Part shown: one piece after another, positions 24,479 to 41,554 of the stretch
How positions within the stretch are numbered: the first letter of the stretch is position 1
How the letters are laid out: each line of letters begins with the position of its first letter
From: Cinnamomum chago
Lineage: Eukaryota > Streptophyta > Magnoliopsida > Laurales > Lauraceae
Reading direction: 5' to 3'
Assembly (NCBI GenBank): GCA_038049695.1
Contig: CP142453.1
Span: 2,931,501 to 2,995,500 of the forward strand
DNA: 64,000 nucleotides
Made by a program: the position numbers and the translations under genes
Notes under the pieces: model-generated
What the model was told of the DNA's origin: nothing
Database searches by the model: none
What the model saw: only the letters and a program-made list of their open reading frames with translations

Positions 24479-27400
24479 GGTAACATTCAGTATACTTGAT
24501 TACTGCTAGTTTAAAACTTATTTCATTTGCTGGTGGAACTGTATGGATTAATTTTACAAATATATTGACCCAAGATGGACAGAATAATAGTATATGTGCC
24601 ATTGGAGAACCTTTTTGTTTTGTAGCTGCTGTTGTTGGGATGTGAATCCAACATGTGGAGAAGTTCTTGGAAATACTTTAAATTTTACTATTTATCCCAT
24701 GGTTTCTTACTCTGTACATAGTAGCAGCATCATTCTCCTGGTGAAGCATTTTACTGTTGATGCGAACCTTGGTTGCCAGAATGATTAGTTGGCTACAATA
24801 GCTGTATTATTTTTCTTATCTTTTATTTATTTATTTATTTTTCATTTTGGCGAGATGGTAAACAAAATAGCATTCTAAAAGTTGTGAGTTCCTCTTCCTT
24901 ACTAATTCTTCAATAAGGTAATTATTAGGTTGGTGTTATCATATTTACTACCAAGTGCCCTAACACTGCTTAAAATTGAATTTAGTTTTGTCTTCATTTA
25001 TTGTTTCTATTAAGCTGTCATATAACTAGTGCAGTGGTGCTGTTCTTTTACTATTCATTAGTAGTTCCACTCATTATGTACTGGTTCGGCTGTCGCTGTT
25101 GTCATTATGTGAGTGCAATGGTTGTCCGAAGCATAAATATATGGAAAACATAAATATTTTTTGGCACATTATATTTTAGTGTTTATTTCATTTAGAGACC
25201 CTAAAAAGCCGTCAAGAAAGAAGATATTCAACTCTTCTATTTTCTAGATTTTTTTATTTTTTCAAAATGGAAGAAGCAAAATGGACCACAGAACTGGTTT
25301 TGGCCCACTGGATCAATAAGTTGACAGGTCATCTGCTGTCCCCGTTTTAGTTATGTTTCTACTCTATTTTTTGTCAAAAAATGGTGCACAATTAAGTGAA
25401 AAAATAAAGTTTTAAAAAATATAGATCCTACATATAATAAATCACAACAGAATTATCTTTATTGTATTCCTATTGCCGCCATGACTTCTGCAATTCACTA
25501 TGGATTGCAAAATCTCTCATCTGTTGAAATTCTGATAGCGCATCCAGTGGTGACATTCTGACTCTGATGGGCAATGGAAAAATGACACAATAAAGTGCTT
25601 GGAAAAAGTAATGCAGCCACGGGGTGGTTGAGATCAGGGTTGCAGACAGGCAATTTGTAGTCGATTGGATCCTCATCTAGTAGATCTAGCACAATGATAG
25701 CTGCCACCATCAACCACAGAAAATAATGTCTGCAAGATGTATATTCTACTTATGATTAAATAGCATCTAATCAAACAGGGAAAGACTAATGATATCCTCA
25801 AGGATTGTGGTCCCCTCCCACCTCCCCTAACCAGCTTTAGCTATTTGTACTGATCCCTTTTTGGGGGGAATGATTTCCTATATTCATATTTCAGATTCAC
25901 ATTACATCATGCAACAGGTTTTCGGCTCATGAGTTTCCAATGGACAAGGTTGTCCAAAGTGAAATTCACAAAAATTTGTTGCATCTAGTATTTGATTCTG
26001 ACGTTGTATTACATGATGCCAGTTGACCCCCTTGTTGGTTGAGAAACAGCTAATGAGTGTTTTATGAGGGACCCGGGATTTGGATTATATTATAAAACTA
26101 CTGCACTTGTGAATAAATTTGATCATCATAGAACCAGAAATATAAAGCTTGTTTTACTGTCTACATTCTTTAGAGATCCTGAAAATGCAAAACATGCACC
26201 CTCCCTCCCTCTCCAATACACACAATTACTGTAGTGTGCTGCCTTGCCAGGCATGCGCTGTTATTATTTCAAAACACTTACTATTTGGTTTATGTGCCAT
26301 TAAGTGAATCATTTATATCTTAACACTGGAAATCATGTGTAATCTTTGAAAACTAATAATAAAATGATAACCAGAAATGGAAGTAGCCACTAACTTGCCC
26401 CGTTTGCCATATATATATATATGAGTTATTATGTTTTTGGGTATTGTGTACATTGATTACTGATAAAAGAATAAAGTATCATGCATTTATTATGTAGAAT
26501 GCTTGTGCCTCATTCCTTTCAGTCTCTTGCTTATCAATATAGATGTTGCAACTTCAGATCCAATATGTAACAGTAGGAAAACAAGGGGGCTGTTGAAATG
26601 AGCAGTGAACCAATCCGAGCCATCTTCTGAACTTCCTGCTTGGTGAAGAATAATAGATTCAAGGCTAATTACAGTTGTATATGGAGTCACAGTATCAGTT
26701 TAACATCTTCAAGTGACCGCTAGCGTTGTATTTTAGTAATGGTGCAGTTTCATTCATAAGGAAATCAAGGCAGATTCATTTCGGAACAAGTCCTGTGGCC
26801 CCAGTTAATTGCTGAGTGTCGTCGTCCATACCGAGGTGTGTTCTCTGGCACTATGGTCCCATTCATGTTGGAGAAAAGAATGCCTCTCCATTTTCTGATG
26901 TTTTGAGACTTTCTGAACATATTCAGCACAAACCTGGTGTGCTTTAACCATTAGTCATACAGTTTTACATTTTCAGTTGCTTCATGATTTTTAGTGTATG
27001 AACATACTCTGGAACTTGGTTTATTAACCTTAACCATCACCTGTTCATTCAATTCCACTTATTCATCAAATTGGACTGACCTCTCTGACTTTGGAGGTTC
27101 ATCAAAATCAAGCCATTAACTGATACTAACTAACGGCCTATGATCTTTAATTTAATGTGTAATGCAGGTTATTGAACCAGGGATTATGGGCACCTCAAAA
27201 GTGTGATTTTGAGGTTGTCTTATGGAAGAAGGGAACATTTTATCTTAATTCTTACCAATCCATGTTGCCATGCACATGTTGATCCATGAGTTTCTACTCT
27301 GGAATTAGAGCTTTTAGAAAGCATTCAGGGCCTCCTTTTTTTTCATCGAATTGAATATATAGGAATCCATGGTCAAATGGGCTCCAAGAACGGATTATTA

Positions 27401-29120
27401 GAGAGCTGACAGGGTGAAAATATAAGTGTGAGAGATGTAGATGGGATCTTGACTTTCTTAGGATTTGCATTTCTGGGGTGGTGGTTGGGCATCCAATTCC
27501 CTCACCCTTAATTCATTTTCTATGAAAGGGAGATTATTTGGTCTCCTTTGTTTATTTATTTTTAATCACTTTTAAAAATGGAAGAATTCCCTTGCGTCTG
27601 GGGTTCCACGAACATAATTTTTTGGGAATTTTTATGAAATAATTAAGCTTAAATTCTAATTGAATAGTTTCATGAAGAAAAACACAATGAAACTACTAGT
27701 AAGTGGTTCGTACTTTTTTTTTTTTTGACGAAATTATTTCTATTGCCCATATTGTCAATGGATGACGATATTGTCAACATGCAATTTATCTTCTCCAATC
27801 CGTAATGCTCGTTTTTATTCAGCTTTTGAATCAATATCATGTATCCTTCAGCATCACTCCACATATCCAATGGTTGGCCTTCTTTTTATGCATCAAGTGG
27901 AAGTTTTGAACTGATTTTCAGTGATTCTAAAGAAATCCATTGGGGAGCAGCTTTTACGCACTGGCGTGTCAACTCAGTGGTAGACAGAGTTCTTAATGGA
28001 TTAGGGTCCCTTTGCCTATTTTGCATTAGATTCCTAGGATTTATAGTAAAGAGGGTTCCATCTTTCAATAAAGAAATATTAAAGGGGCGAGGAGTGAAAT
28101 ATCCAAGATGAAGGAGAAAGGACCTTAATCTAAAATGAGTGGTGTGGCACACAATGAACAAACTATTAACCGACCAGCTTACCCACCCTGTTTTGATGGA
28201 CAGAGTTTTTTATTTTTTTGGTCTCCACTGTATTGGAGATTTGAACATGCACCATACTCGTTGGGTGGGTGGGCAATGGCTGCATTAACTAATTGATTAC
28301 AAAATGACAAGAGCCAGTAACACGGTAGAAGATGCTCGCTGTTGCAACCTTGAGGTAGTGGAATTTGAGTCATATTATCAACAACAACAACAATAATAAT
28401 GTAGTCTAAAGTAAAAGAGGCTTGACATGTCACCCAACCCCAACCATCATATGGAGTGACCCATTGCAGTTGTCCATGGATTACTATTGATTGATGCATT
28501 GGAGCTTGACCTGCCCTATTATAAAGTGCTTGATGAATGAGATCCCATGCCAGATGAATTCTCATAATTGAGAAAGATGTCATCTTCCAATAAGCTAATG
28601 AATAATGTTGAGTCTCTTCCTTCCCTTGTATCTTCCCAGTTAGTTCATCTGGAGTGGAATATTCACCACTTACCAGCCAAAGCAACTACCCATTTAATGA
28701 CGGCATTTAAAGTGGAGTAGGATTATTGGTGACATAGAGCTCTCCCTCTAGAAATAATTGATTTCTAACATCCTACAAACCATACCCTCTTAAAAGCAGG
28801 ACATGATATGAGGTAGTCCATCTAACTACTTGTCAATTGTCTTTCAAGAAATCATCAGCATCACCAATTATAATTGCTTCATCACCAATTATAATTCCTT
28901 TAACTCATGTATTTAAGAGTCGGTCACATTTGTTTGTGCTCATTTTTTAATACAGGCCAGACTAGAAAATATGCCTTTGGGGCCACTAAGAAAAAAATTG
29001 CCACCCCCTCCACTCCACCCTAACAACCCCCACACCCCGCAAAAAGAAAAAAAAAATCTATTTAGCACCCTACATGCATAAATCAAGTGTGAAACTGAGG
29101 TCGTTTTAATATAAAAATTC
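24479..29120. other. Intergenic, no supported gene
   Basis: Starts with the 3' UTR of the preceding gene. A minus-strand frame at 25498-25713 looks mildly protein-like but matches nothing I can name. The stretches near 27960-28060 and 28200-28310 have weak tRNA-box resemblance, too weak to call. An ATCACCAATTATAATT unit is duplicated near 28858-28890. Confidence 0.45.
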
Positions 29121-29135
29121 ACACATAAAAACTCT

Positions 29136-29273
29136 CTTTCTTTGTTTTGCTAGGTTGGACTTCAGGTCAGGAGTGGTGCCTTTTAACTACAGAACTCAGG
29201 GTTCGAACCCTGATTGCTAGGCATATGTGAGACTAAGGTGCTAGCACCACCACTCAAGCATAAGTGTGTTGGC
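29136..29273 (-). mobile_element. SINE with 15-bp target duplication
   Basis: The 15-bp word ACACATAAAAACTCT occurs exactly at 29121-29135 and 29274-29288, flanking a 138-bp insert. On the minus strand the insert has an A-box-like CTTGAGTGGTGG, a strong B box GGTTCGAACCC near 29200-29211, and an A-rich tail (AAAACAAAGAAAG) at its left edge. This is a tRNA-type SINE structure. The insert has no coding capacity. Confidence 0.72.
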
Positions 29274-29727
29274 ACACATAAAAACTCTTTTTTGTTTAAG
29301 AGTGCATCAATACAAAAATTCCCTGGGACAGATCCTGATATCAAGTCCCTTCTTTTTAACCACTCATGTGGGCCTCAAAATTTTAAGCCAAACCATTCAA
29401 ATTTTTATTGACCCATTAAACCCTAAAATGGTTATTTTTATGTCTTATATCCATAGATTTTGAGAAATGTAAAGATTTACATAAGAAACCCGAATTGTTC
29501 GACATTTACTGATGTAAAAATGATGCTTCCATACAAAAAAATGATCTTGCAGTTCAAATATGCAAATTTTACCACACCCCATTTTCATATCCCTTATGAA
29601 ATAGAAAGAGGACCCCTTGATCGGTCAACTGGTGGTTTGGCCCTCTGAAGGACTTCTGCAAGCTTAATTTCGACAGCTCTACGAACTCATCCACAGGCCT
29701 AGCAGGTATAGGCAGCATTCTCAAAGG

Positions 29728-29906
29728 GGAAAAGGATCCCCTGTTTGGTCCAAACAGGGAGACCCTTTTTGGACCAATCAGAGGGTGCCACATAGGGGAG
29801 AATTTTTCTTTTTTTTTTTTTTTTTTATAGAGGGCATGAGATGTCATTGAGTTGACATCTCTCCCCCCTTGTGACACCCCCTGAATGGTCCAAACAGGGG
29901 ATCTGT
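29728..29906. mobile_element. MITE with 10-bp target duplication (MULE-like)
   Basis: TTCTCAAAGG occurs at 29718-29727 and 29907-29916. Between them lies a 179-bp segment whose ends are inverted repeats: a core GATCCCCTGTTTGG near the left end is mirrored by CCAAACAGGGGATC at the right end. A 9-10 bp target duplication is typical of Mutator-like elements. The interior holds a T-run (29808-29826) and no coding capacity. Confidence 0.7.
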
Positions 29907-29916
29907 TTCTCAAAGG

Positions 29917-31133
29917 CAATACTGGCAACCATGGTCATGGCCCATTCAGGACAGATTGTCTCAGCCCAACCTCCTGAAGCAGAACTCCAATCACTCATGC
30001 AAGGAATATCCATGTCTGGACAAAGGGATTAAAAAAGGTGGACAATTGCAAGGTAGGAGCCAGATGACAACCTTGTACTATAAAGATCATTTAATCCCAC
30101 ATGCACTTACTATTATATTAAAATCTAGATTTCCCTTGTGGCAATTAGGAGCCCAAAGGTAGAAAGCTGAAGCTCCCATTAAGTATGCAACAAAGAAATC
30201 TATTAAAAGAACAAATAAATATTTCTATGTCGCTTTAGTCTGGTTAAAAAGAGATACATGATCATTTTTCTCCAGCTCTACAAAGGAACTTCCCAACTGT
30301 ATGAAGTATCCCCCAAGTCAAGAATATCTGTGATCATGAACTTGCACAGCTAGACACTCAAAATACACATCTCAATCACATACACATAAAGACACCCACA
30401 AGTTTTTCATGACTAAAAAAGCTAAAAGGAGCTCCCACTACCCATATTGTTTAATGCTTATTCTCCAAAAAGCCCAAGCACTGCAGATATACTTTATGGC
30501 TGAGCTCCTAATTTCAAAAGGTATCTGGGAAAGAACAAACATGTGGGGTCTCTCCTCTTTATCTAGCCCTCCCACTCAGATCTGATTCTAATACTATTTT
30601 CAATCTTCTAGTGTATTTTTAACAATGTAAACAACATACAGGTCGCCAAAAGTCCGTCGGTGCTGCTGGATGACAAACTTTTGAATTACTTATCGGTTAG
30701 TTGAAGAACCTTCGCAGAAGCCATCTCTTCCCAACCATATCAACAATCAAACATTGGATGTAGCTAAAATTATCAGCAGTTCATAGATATTTTCATAGAA
30801 CAGATGGTCAACCATTCTACTGTGTTTGGAGGGACGTCAAATATGAAACCAATAGGCAGAACACTTTTTTCTGTATCATTGTCACTGTTCATTTATGTGT
30901 AGGCTGAGGTGGAAAAGGTCTGAACAGCAGTGTACAACATAGCGTGACCTTAATCCTTATAATGTCCTAAAAGGCACAGAGGGATGGATGGCCATCTGTT
31001 CTGCGATCAGGGGTACATCCAAATGCAGCGAAATGAGTATTGCCAAAAATAAGATGATGAAATAAATCACACAATGAACCTGAACAGAGAGATCATTGAT
31101 GAGCTACATACACCAACGCCCTCATTCCATGCA
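29917..31133. other. Intergenic and SRPK 3' region
   Basis: AT-rich DNA leading to the 3' end of the minus-strand kinase gene; its 3' UTR lies just left of 31134. No other gene is seen. Confidence 0.45.
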
Positions 31134-36980
<5,847 letters not shown>

Positions 36981-37135
36981 GGGAAATACTCCTATAAGAG
37001 ATGCTCTCACCTTATTATGAGAGATAAGGTGGGGGCTCTTACATCCATATCCATTGCCAACAACTTAAATGTGAGAGTCTCAACATTTATCTCTCATAGT
37101 AAGGCGAGAGATGCTTTTATAGGAGCATTTATCTC
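36981..37135. mobile_element. TA-flanked MITE, copy A
   Basis: A 155-bp inverted-repeat unit. The left end GGGAAATACTCCTATAAGAG is mirrored by CTTTTATAGGAGCATTTATC at the right. It sits in (TA)n, consistent with TA target choice as in Tc1/mariner-type MITEs. Its interior word CCAACAACTTAAATGTGAGAG is shared with copy B at 37796-37937. Confidence 0.65.
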
Positions 37136-37170
<35 letters not shown>

Positions 37171-37171
37171 T

Positions 37172-37530
37172 GGGGGGTATTCCTGTGCCATATGGTGAGG
37201 GACAAACTTAATGGGGCCTACCTAGGGATCCACTAATTATAGGACTTGTGAGGAATGTGAAGAGACACATTGGATGACACCATATATCAAATTTGGAGTC
37301 AATCTCATGCCTCTAACCCCTTCATCCGTGACCCACAAATTTAATGAATTTATATTAAAGGAAAAAAATTTGACACTCGATCCATCAGTCAAATCCATTT
37401 GGATATGTGAAAATTCAATGGGTCTTGTGTACTTAAGGGGGTTCTATGTGTGTGGATGGTTCGAATGTGTTATAAAGTCAACCCTACTATGTTGTCCCTC
37501 ACCATAACATGGTGAATGATGGATGCACAT
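37172..37530. mobile_element. Second inverted-repeat element in the TA-rich cluster
   Basis: The ends carry an imperfect inverted repeat: ATGGTGAGGGACAA near 37192-37206 is mirrored by TTGTCCCTCACCAT at 37491-37505. It is flanked by TA repeats on both sides. It is non-coding; the exact ends are uncertain. Confidence 0.5.
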
Positions 37531-37551
37531 TAATATTTATATATATATATA

Positions 37552-37795
37552 GGGGTCAGCTCTCTTAAACTGAAGCTTAACTTATCTTAAGTTAAATCAG
37601 TGCTGGTCCCATAAATCAAAGTCGATTATTATTGTTTTTTGTATGATGATTGTCTCCAAAATCAAGATAAATCTAATTAGAACTGAATTTTCTAGTTCCA
37701 TCATGCAAAAAACAAATATAATTAAGTTTGATTTGTGAAACCAGCACTATTCTAATTTAGGATAACTTAAGCTGGAACTTAGGAGAGCCCTGCCC
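37552..37795. mobile_element. Third element of the cluster with long terminal inverted repeats
   Basis: A 244-bp unit whose arms of about 65-70 bases are inverted copies. The left arm has GTCAGCTCTCTTAA, TTAACTTATC and AGTGCTGGT; the right arm carries their complements with some changes. The left edge is in (TA)n, and the right edge abuts copy B of the first MITE. Confidence 0.65.
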
Positions 37796-37937
37796 ATATG
37801 AAAGATAACTTTCACCTTAAATGAGAGATTGAGTGGGGGGCCTTACATCCATATCAAATGCCAACAACTTAAATGTGAGAGCCCTCACTCCTATATTTCA
37901 TTTAAGGTGAGAGATATCTCTCATAGGAGCATCTCCC
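37796..37937. mobile_element. TA-flanked MITE, copy B
   Basis: The same family as copy A (36981-37135): it shares TTACATCCATAT and CCAACAACTTAAATGTGAGAG. The right end is complete (TCTCATAGGAGCATCTCCC, then TA), but the left terminus is missing where the third element joins. Confidence 0.65.
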
Positions 37938-37970
37938 TACATATATATTATATATATGAGAAATTCTCAA

Positions 37971-37998
37971 AAACTCCCCTATCTCAAAAGGGGAGTTT
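37971..37998. repeat. Short perfect hairpin
   Basis: AAACTCCCCT, an 8-base loop, then AGGGGAGTTT: a perfect 10-bp stem. Being next to the MITE cluster, it may be a MITE terminus remnant rather than a terminator. Confidence 0.5.
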
Positions 37999-40900
37999 CT
38001 GTCCCTATCTATCAACCAATAATTTAAGAAAATCTATAAAATATCCACAATTTTAGGAGAATATTTAGGAGAGAGAATGGATAAGTGTACTATTGATGAC
38101 ACATGTTACACTTTCATTGACTAAAAGAGGGGCTTCTTTTTTTTTTTGAAAAACGCCCGGAGAGTTTTATAGTGTAACTCTATATATATATATATATATA
38201 TATTATTTTGCTATTTCAATCTATCCAAGTCAAATTTTCATTTTTTTTATTTTTTATTTTGGTAGAAGTCAAATCTTCAGTTGGGTTGCAATTCTTCCTT
38301 ACTTCCATTTATGCCCTCTTACGACAACCTCATTTCCTGGATAGATATGGGATTGTGAGTTAGAATATGTGAATGGCTTGAATCATATGGTCACTTCCCT
38401 GAAATCAACAAATGATATATATGCACACATCAATCCATCAGTCAGTAATTGGACCATACTATCAGCCATTACAATGTTGGTTAGTTATCAAAATGGTCAT
38501 TATGGTGTGATTAGAATGATTTGCTGGATGTATAGGACTGTGATGAACATCTTTCCAAGTGCCCATCCCTCACACACAGAAGTTCCCAGATTGAGTGTGG
38601 TAGGAGAGAGAACAATCATCGCTTTATAAAATATATAAAGGGTAAAGTGTAAAAGTTTGGGCTGGCTTCAGTCACCTACTCCAACTGATGCTTTAATAGA
38701 GTAGATATATACAAATTACAAACCATTAGAAGATTGGAATTGGTGATTTCACACAATCTAGTTAATTGAGCAATCAATGTCTTAAAAATCTTGGGGTGGC
38801 CATTAATCAATTGGTAGTACAATTAGTTGGTTTCGGTTAATATTTTGACCCGATTAATAAATGTTTTAGATTTGAATTGAGTACATTTCAACTTGGATCA
38901 GACCAAGAAAATGCAGCAAATCCTAATCCTCCCTTTCCGAAAGGAAGAGCGTGAAATTCAACTTAAACATGCATGAATGATGTAGAGATGAACTGAAAAA
39001 TGATCATCTAGCTTACTGCCTTTAACATTCTATATTATCATCTACAAGACTACACCTGACATTTATTGATCTCCACTGTTAAGGAAGATGAGTTAAAAAT
39101 TGCTTCACTTGGTCATTCCAAGAGGATTGACTGTCCATAAGAGGATTGACTGTCCATGTTAAAACTATAGAGATGATGATATAAATTACTGAAACAGTGG
39201 CGATGCCCCTCTTTTACTTGTTGACATATCAACACAACTAAGTCGATATGAGTTGAGTATCTTAGTCTTCTCCCACCAATCTTTCGATATTATTTTATAA
39301 CTATATAAAAATTTCGTACTATCTGCGTGCGGGCTTGGCCTGATCATTGAAGGTCTAAGCTTATCCAATTCAGGCTTGGGTATAAGTCACTGTCCAGTGC
39401 CATGGTTCGACCAAGATGTGGCTCTGCAATTGGTGGGTCTGGGCTCATGAACCTTTGCCACCTGTAAGGTGGTAGCTGGGGCAAGTATGAAGTACAGGAG
39501 GCTACTGCATGCCAGAAGAAAAGGGAAAAGTTAAGGGCAGGTCAAGCTGGCCATGTAAGCGTGGCATTTGGTTGATGATTGGACTCCCTACCCAATTGGA
39601 AAAATGATTAGGTGCGTTTGGATGCACAAGTGGATTAAGCTGCAAAAGGATCAACTCAACAAACAAAGATGATCATATCTAGAGAGAAGTGGGGCTGAAG
39701 TTTTTGGTTAAATAGATGAGGATGAGACAGACTTTGGCCTAGGTAAATCAAAGGTCCAATTATATGGTTCAAATTGGCTAGGCTGGTTAACATTGCTGAG
39801 CTCATATTTTGCCAGTAGAGAGAAGTTTCTCCTACAAGTAGATTGCATGCGTATTTAATTTTATGGGGCTTGTTTGGGCCGGTCTTTGATCTGTCCAACT
39901 CCTTTTATGATATTATGCTCCCGTGATCCGGTACCAAACCCAATTGTAGACACATCCGTAATTCAACATTTACCCACTCTTGGATTGAATATAAATAAAA
40001 ATTAAAGAACTCTATGATTGAAAACCTTAACAGCTTTGAAGCTGTTAAATCAAAGGCCAACATTATCTCATGGGATTGATTTTTTGAATGACCCTTGTTC
40101 GTAAAGAGACATTTCCATCTATCATATCTTCACTGATGGGAATGCATCTATGTGGGGCCTTGTCTAATAGTTTGACTTATCATTGGACTGAGCCTGATGT
40201 ACTCATTAACTCTAAAAAAACACCCAACAATCCCAATCCGACCCGCAAATTAACGATAACTCAACCCAGTAATTTTCAGGTTTGAGTAAAACTGGAATTC
40301 AACCCAATGATTCTAGGTTCGGGTTTTATTTCATAACCAATTTAAAATAGGGACAAGTTTGAACTAAGTCCATGGATGCTACTTAACATCGCCAGTTCCT
40401 ACATGCATGTTTGGATTAATGAGGAGTGAAGTAAAATGAAGTGGATTTCACATATGGAGTGGAGTGGAGTGAAGAAAAGTAAGTTGAAGTTAAAGTAGAG
40501 TACTTCACTTTATTTTATTTGGATGCTTATTTTGAAGTTAAGGCTTGGAGTAAAATTCACTTTTACTCAAAGAAATAAAAGTATTTAGAGTTGAAGTGGA
40601 ATAAAGTACACGTGCCTTATAACATTACTTAATCTATCTGGCCAAACTCATCTAAATGGGGTAGAGTTGAAATTTTAGACTGTTATGACCCATTTAACTT
40701 CACACAAATAGGCTCTAAATAGACAGGCCTGTAAGGACCCAACCCAAGGACAATACCCACGGACCTGACCAAAACCTAAAAAATTTGGAGTTGCAGATTT
40801 ACCACAGGTACAAGTCGCCATAAAGATGCATCTAGATTACTGACCCACAAGATTTGGGAAGCATGGAAATTAAGGAGAACATATATCATGCCCTTATAGA

Positions 40901-41160
40901 CATCAACATTCCAAACTCCTTTCCTAATTGGGACTTAACACCCCCAAACAACCCGCTAGGTTGGGTGCTCATGAACCGAGCTGAACTAGGCCCAGCCCAA
41001 ATTAAAATTCAGACCGGGCTTAGATATTTTATTTGGGCTCATTTAATAGATGGATAGGGCTTGGATTCAATTGTAGAGAGCCCATAGCCCGGTCCGGTCC
41101 GATTGTAAAAAGAATAGCAGGAAAATATAAAGAAGGGATTTGAACACCGGTGCCCCCCCA
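37999..41160. other. Intergenic, no gene seen
   Basis: AT-rich DNA with another (TA)n run at 38181-38203 and an 18-base tandem duplication (AAGAGGATTGACTGTCCA) near 39119-39155. No coding sequence is supported. Confidence 0.45.
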
Positions 41161-41203
41161 CACACACAATGACCTAACTAGTTGAACTACATGTGAGATA
41201 GAT

Positions 41204-41554
41204 GGGTGAGGGGGGTCTGCTGTAGTTCTGCTGTAGGTTGGATCCAAGGGCTGTGGGTTTAACCCACAGCATCCAATGGTTGGTATTTTTTAAATAAAAT
41301 AAAATTAAAAAATATCTTGTATTTTAAAACATTTTCTCCCTCTTCAACTCACTTTTTTTTTCTTCTCTCTTCAACCTTTTCTCTCATCCAATGGCTGATA
41401 TTTTCTAATGTGTGTGATGGAGATTTAATGTGTGTGATGGAGATCTGATGGCCGGCGAAGTTGGATGGATGGTGGGGATGAATTTGGCCGAAGTGGATGA
41501 ACCCACAGCCCTTGGATTGCTGTGGATCCAACCTACAGCAGACCCCCCTCACCC
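41204..41554. mobile_element. Inverted-repeat element (MITE) with TAGAT target duplication
   Basis: The left end GGGTGAGGGGGGTCTGCTG is mirrored exactly at the right end (CAGCAGACCCCCCTCACCC). The arms extend about 55-80 bases, including GTAGGTTGGATCCA and CCAAGGGCTGTGGGTT in both orientations. TAGAT occurs on both sides (41199-41203 and 41555-41559). The 351-bp element has an AT-rich centre and no reading frame of note. A 5-bp duplication is not diagnostic of one superfamily. Confidence 0.75.

Noticed and set aside
25498-25713. Minus-strand 71-residue frame with protein-like start (MMVAAIIVLDLLDED...)
   Set aside because: No family recognised, no splice-supported extension, and short. It could be a captured gene or transposon fragment, but the sequence alone does not support a gene.
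27960-28060. Possible SINE head (CAACTCAGTGGTAG)
   Set aside because: An A-box-like word exists, but there is no convincing B box at the right distance and no target duplication.
28200-28310. Possible minus-strand SINE with A-rich tail
   Set aside because: B-box-like word and tail are present, but the A box is weak and no flanking duplication was found.
28179-28685. 168-residue minus-strand open frame
   Set aside because: Passes through microsatellite and repeat-like sequence (AAC/AAT repeats), with no domain and no conserved motif. Most likely chance.
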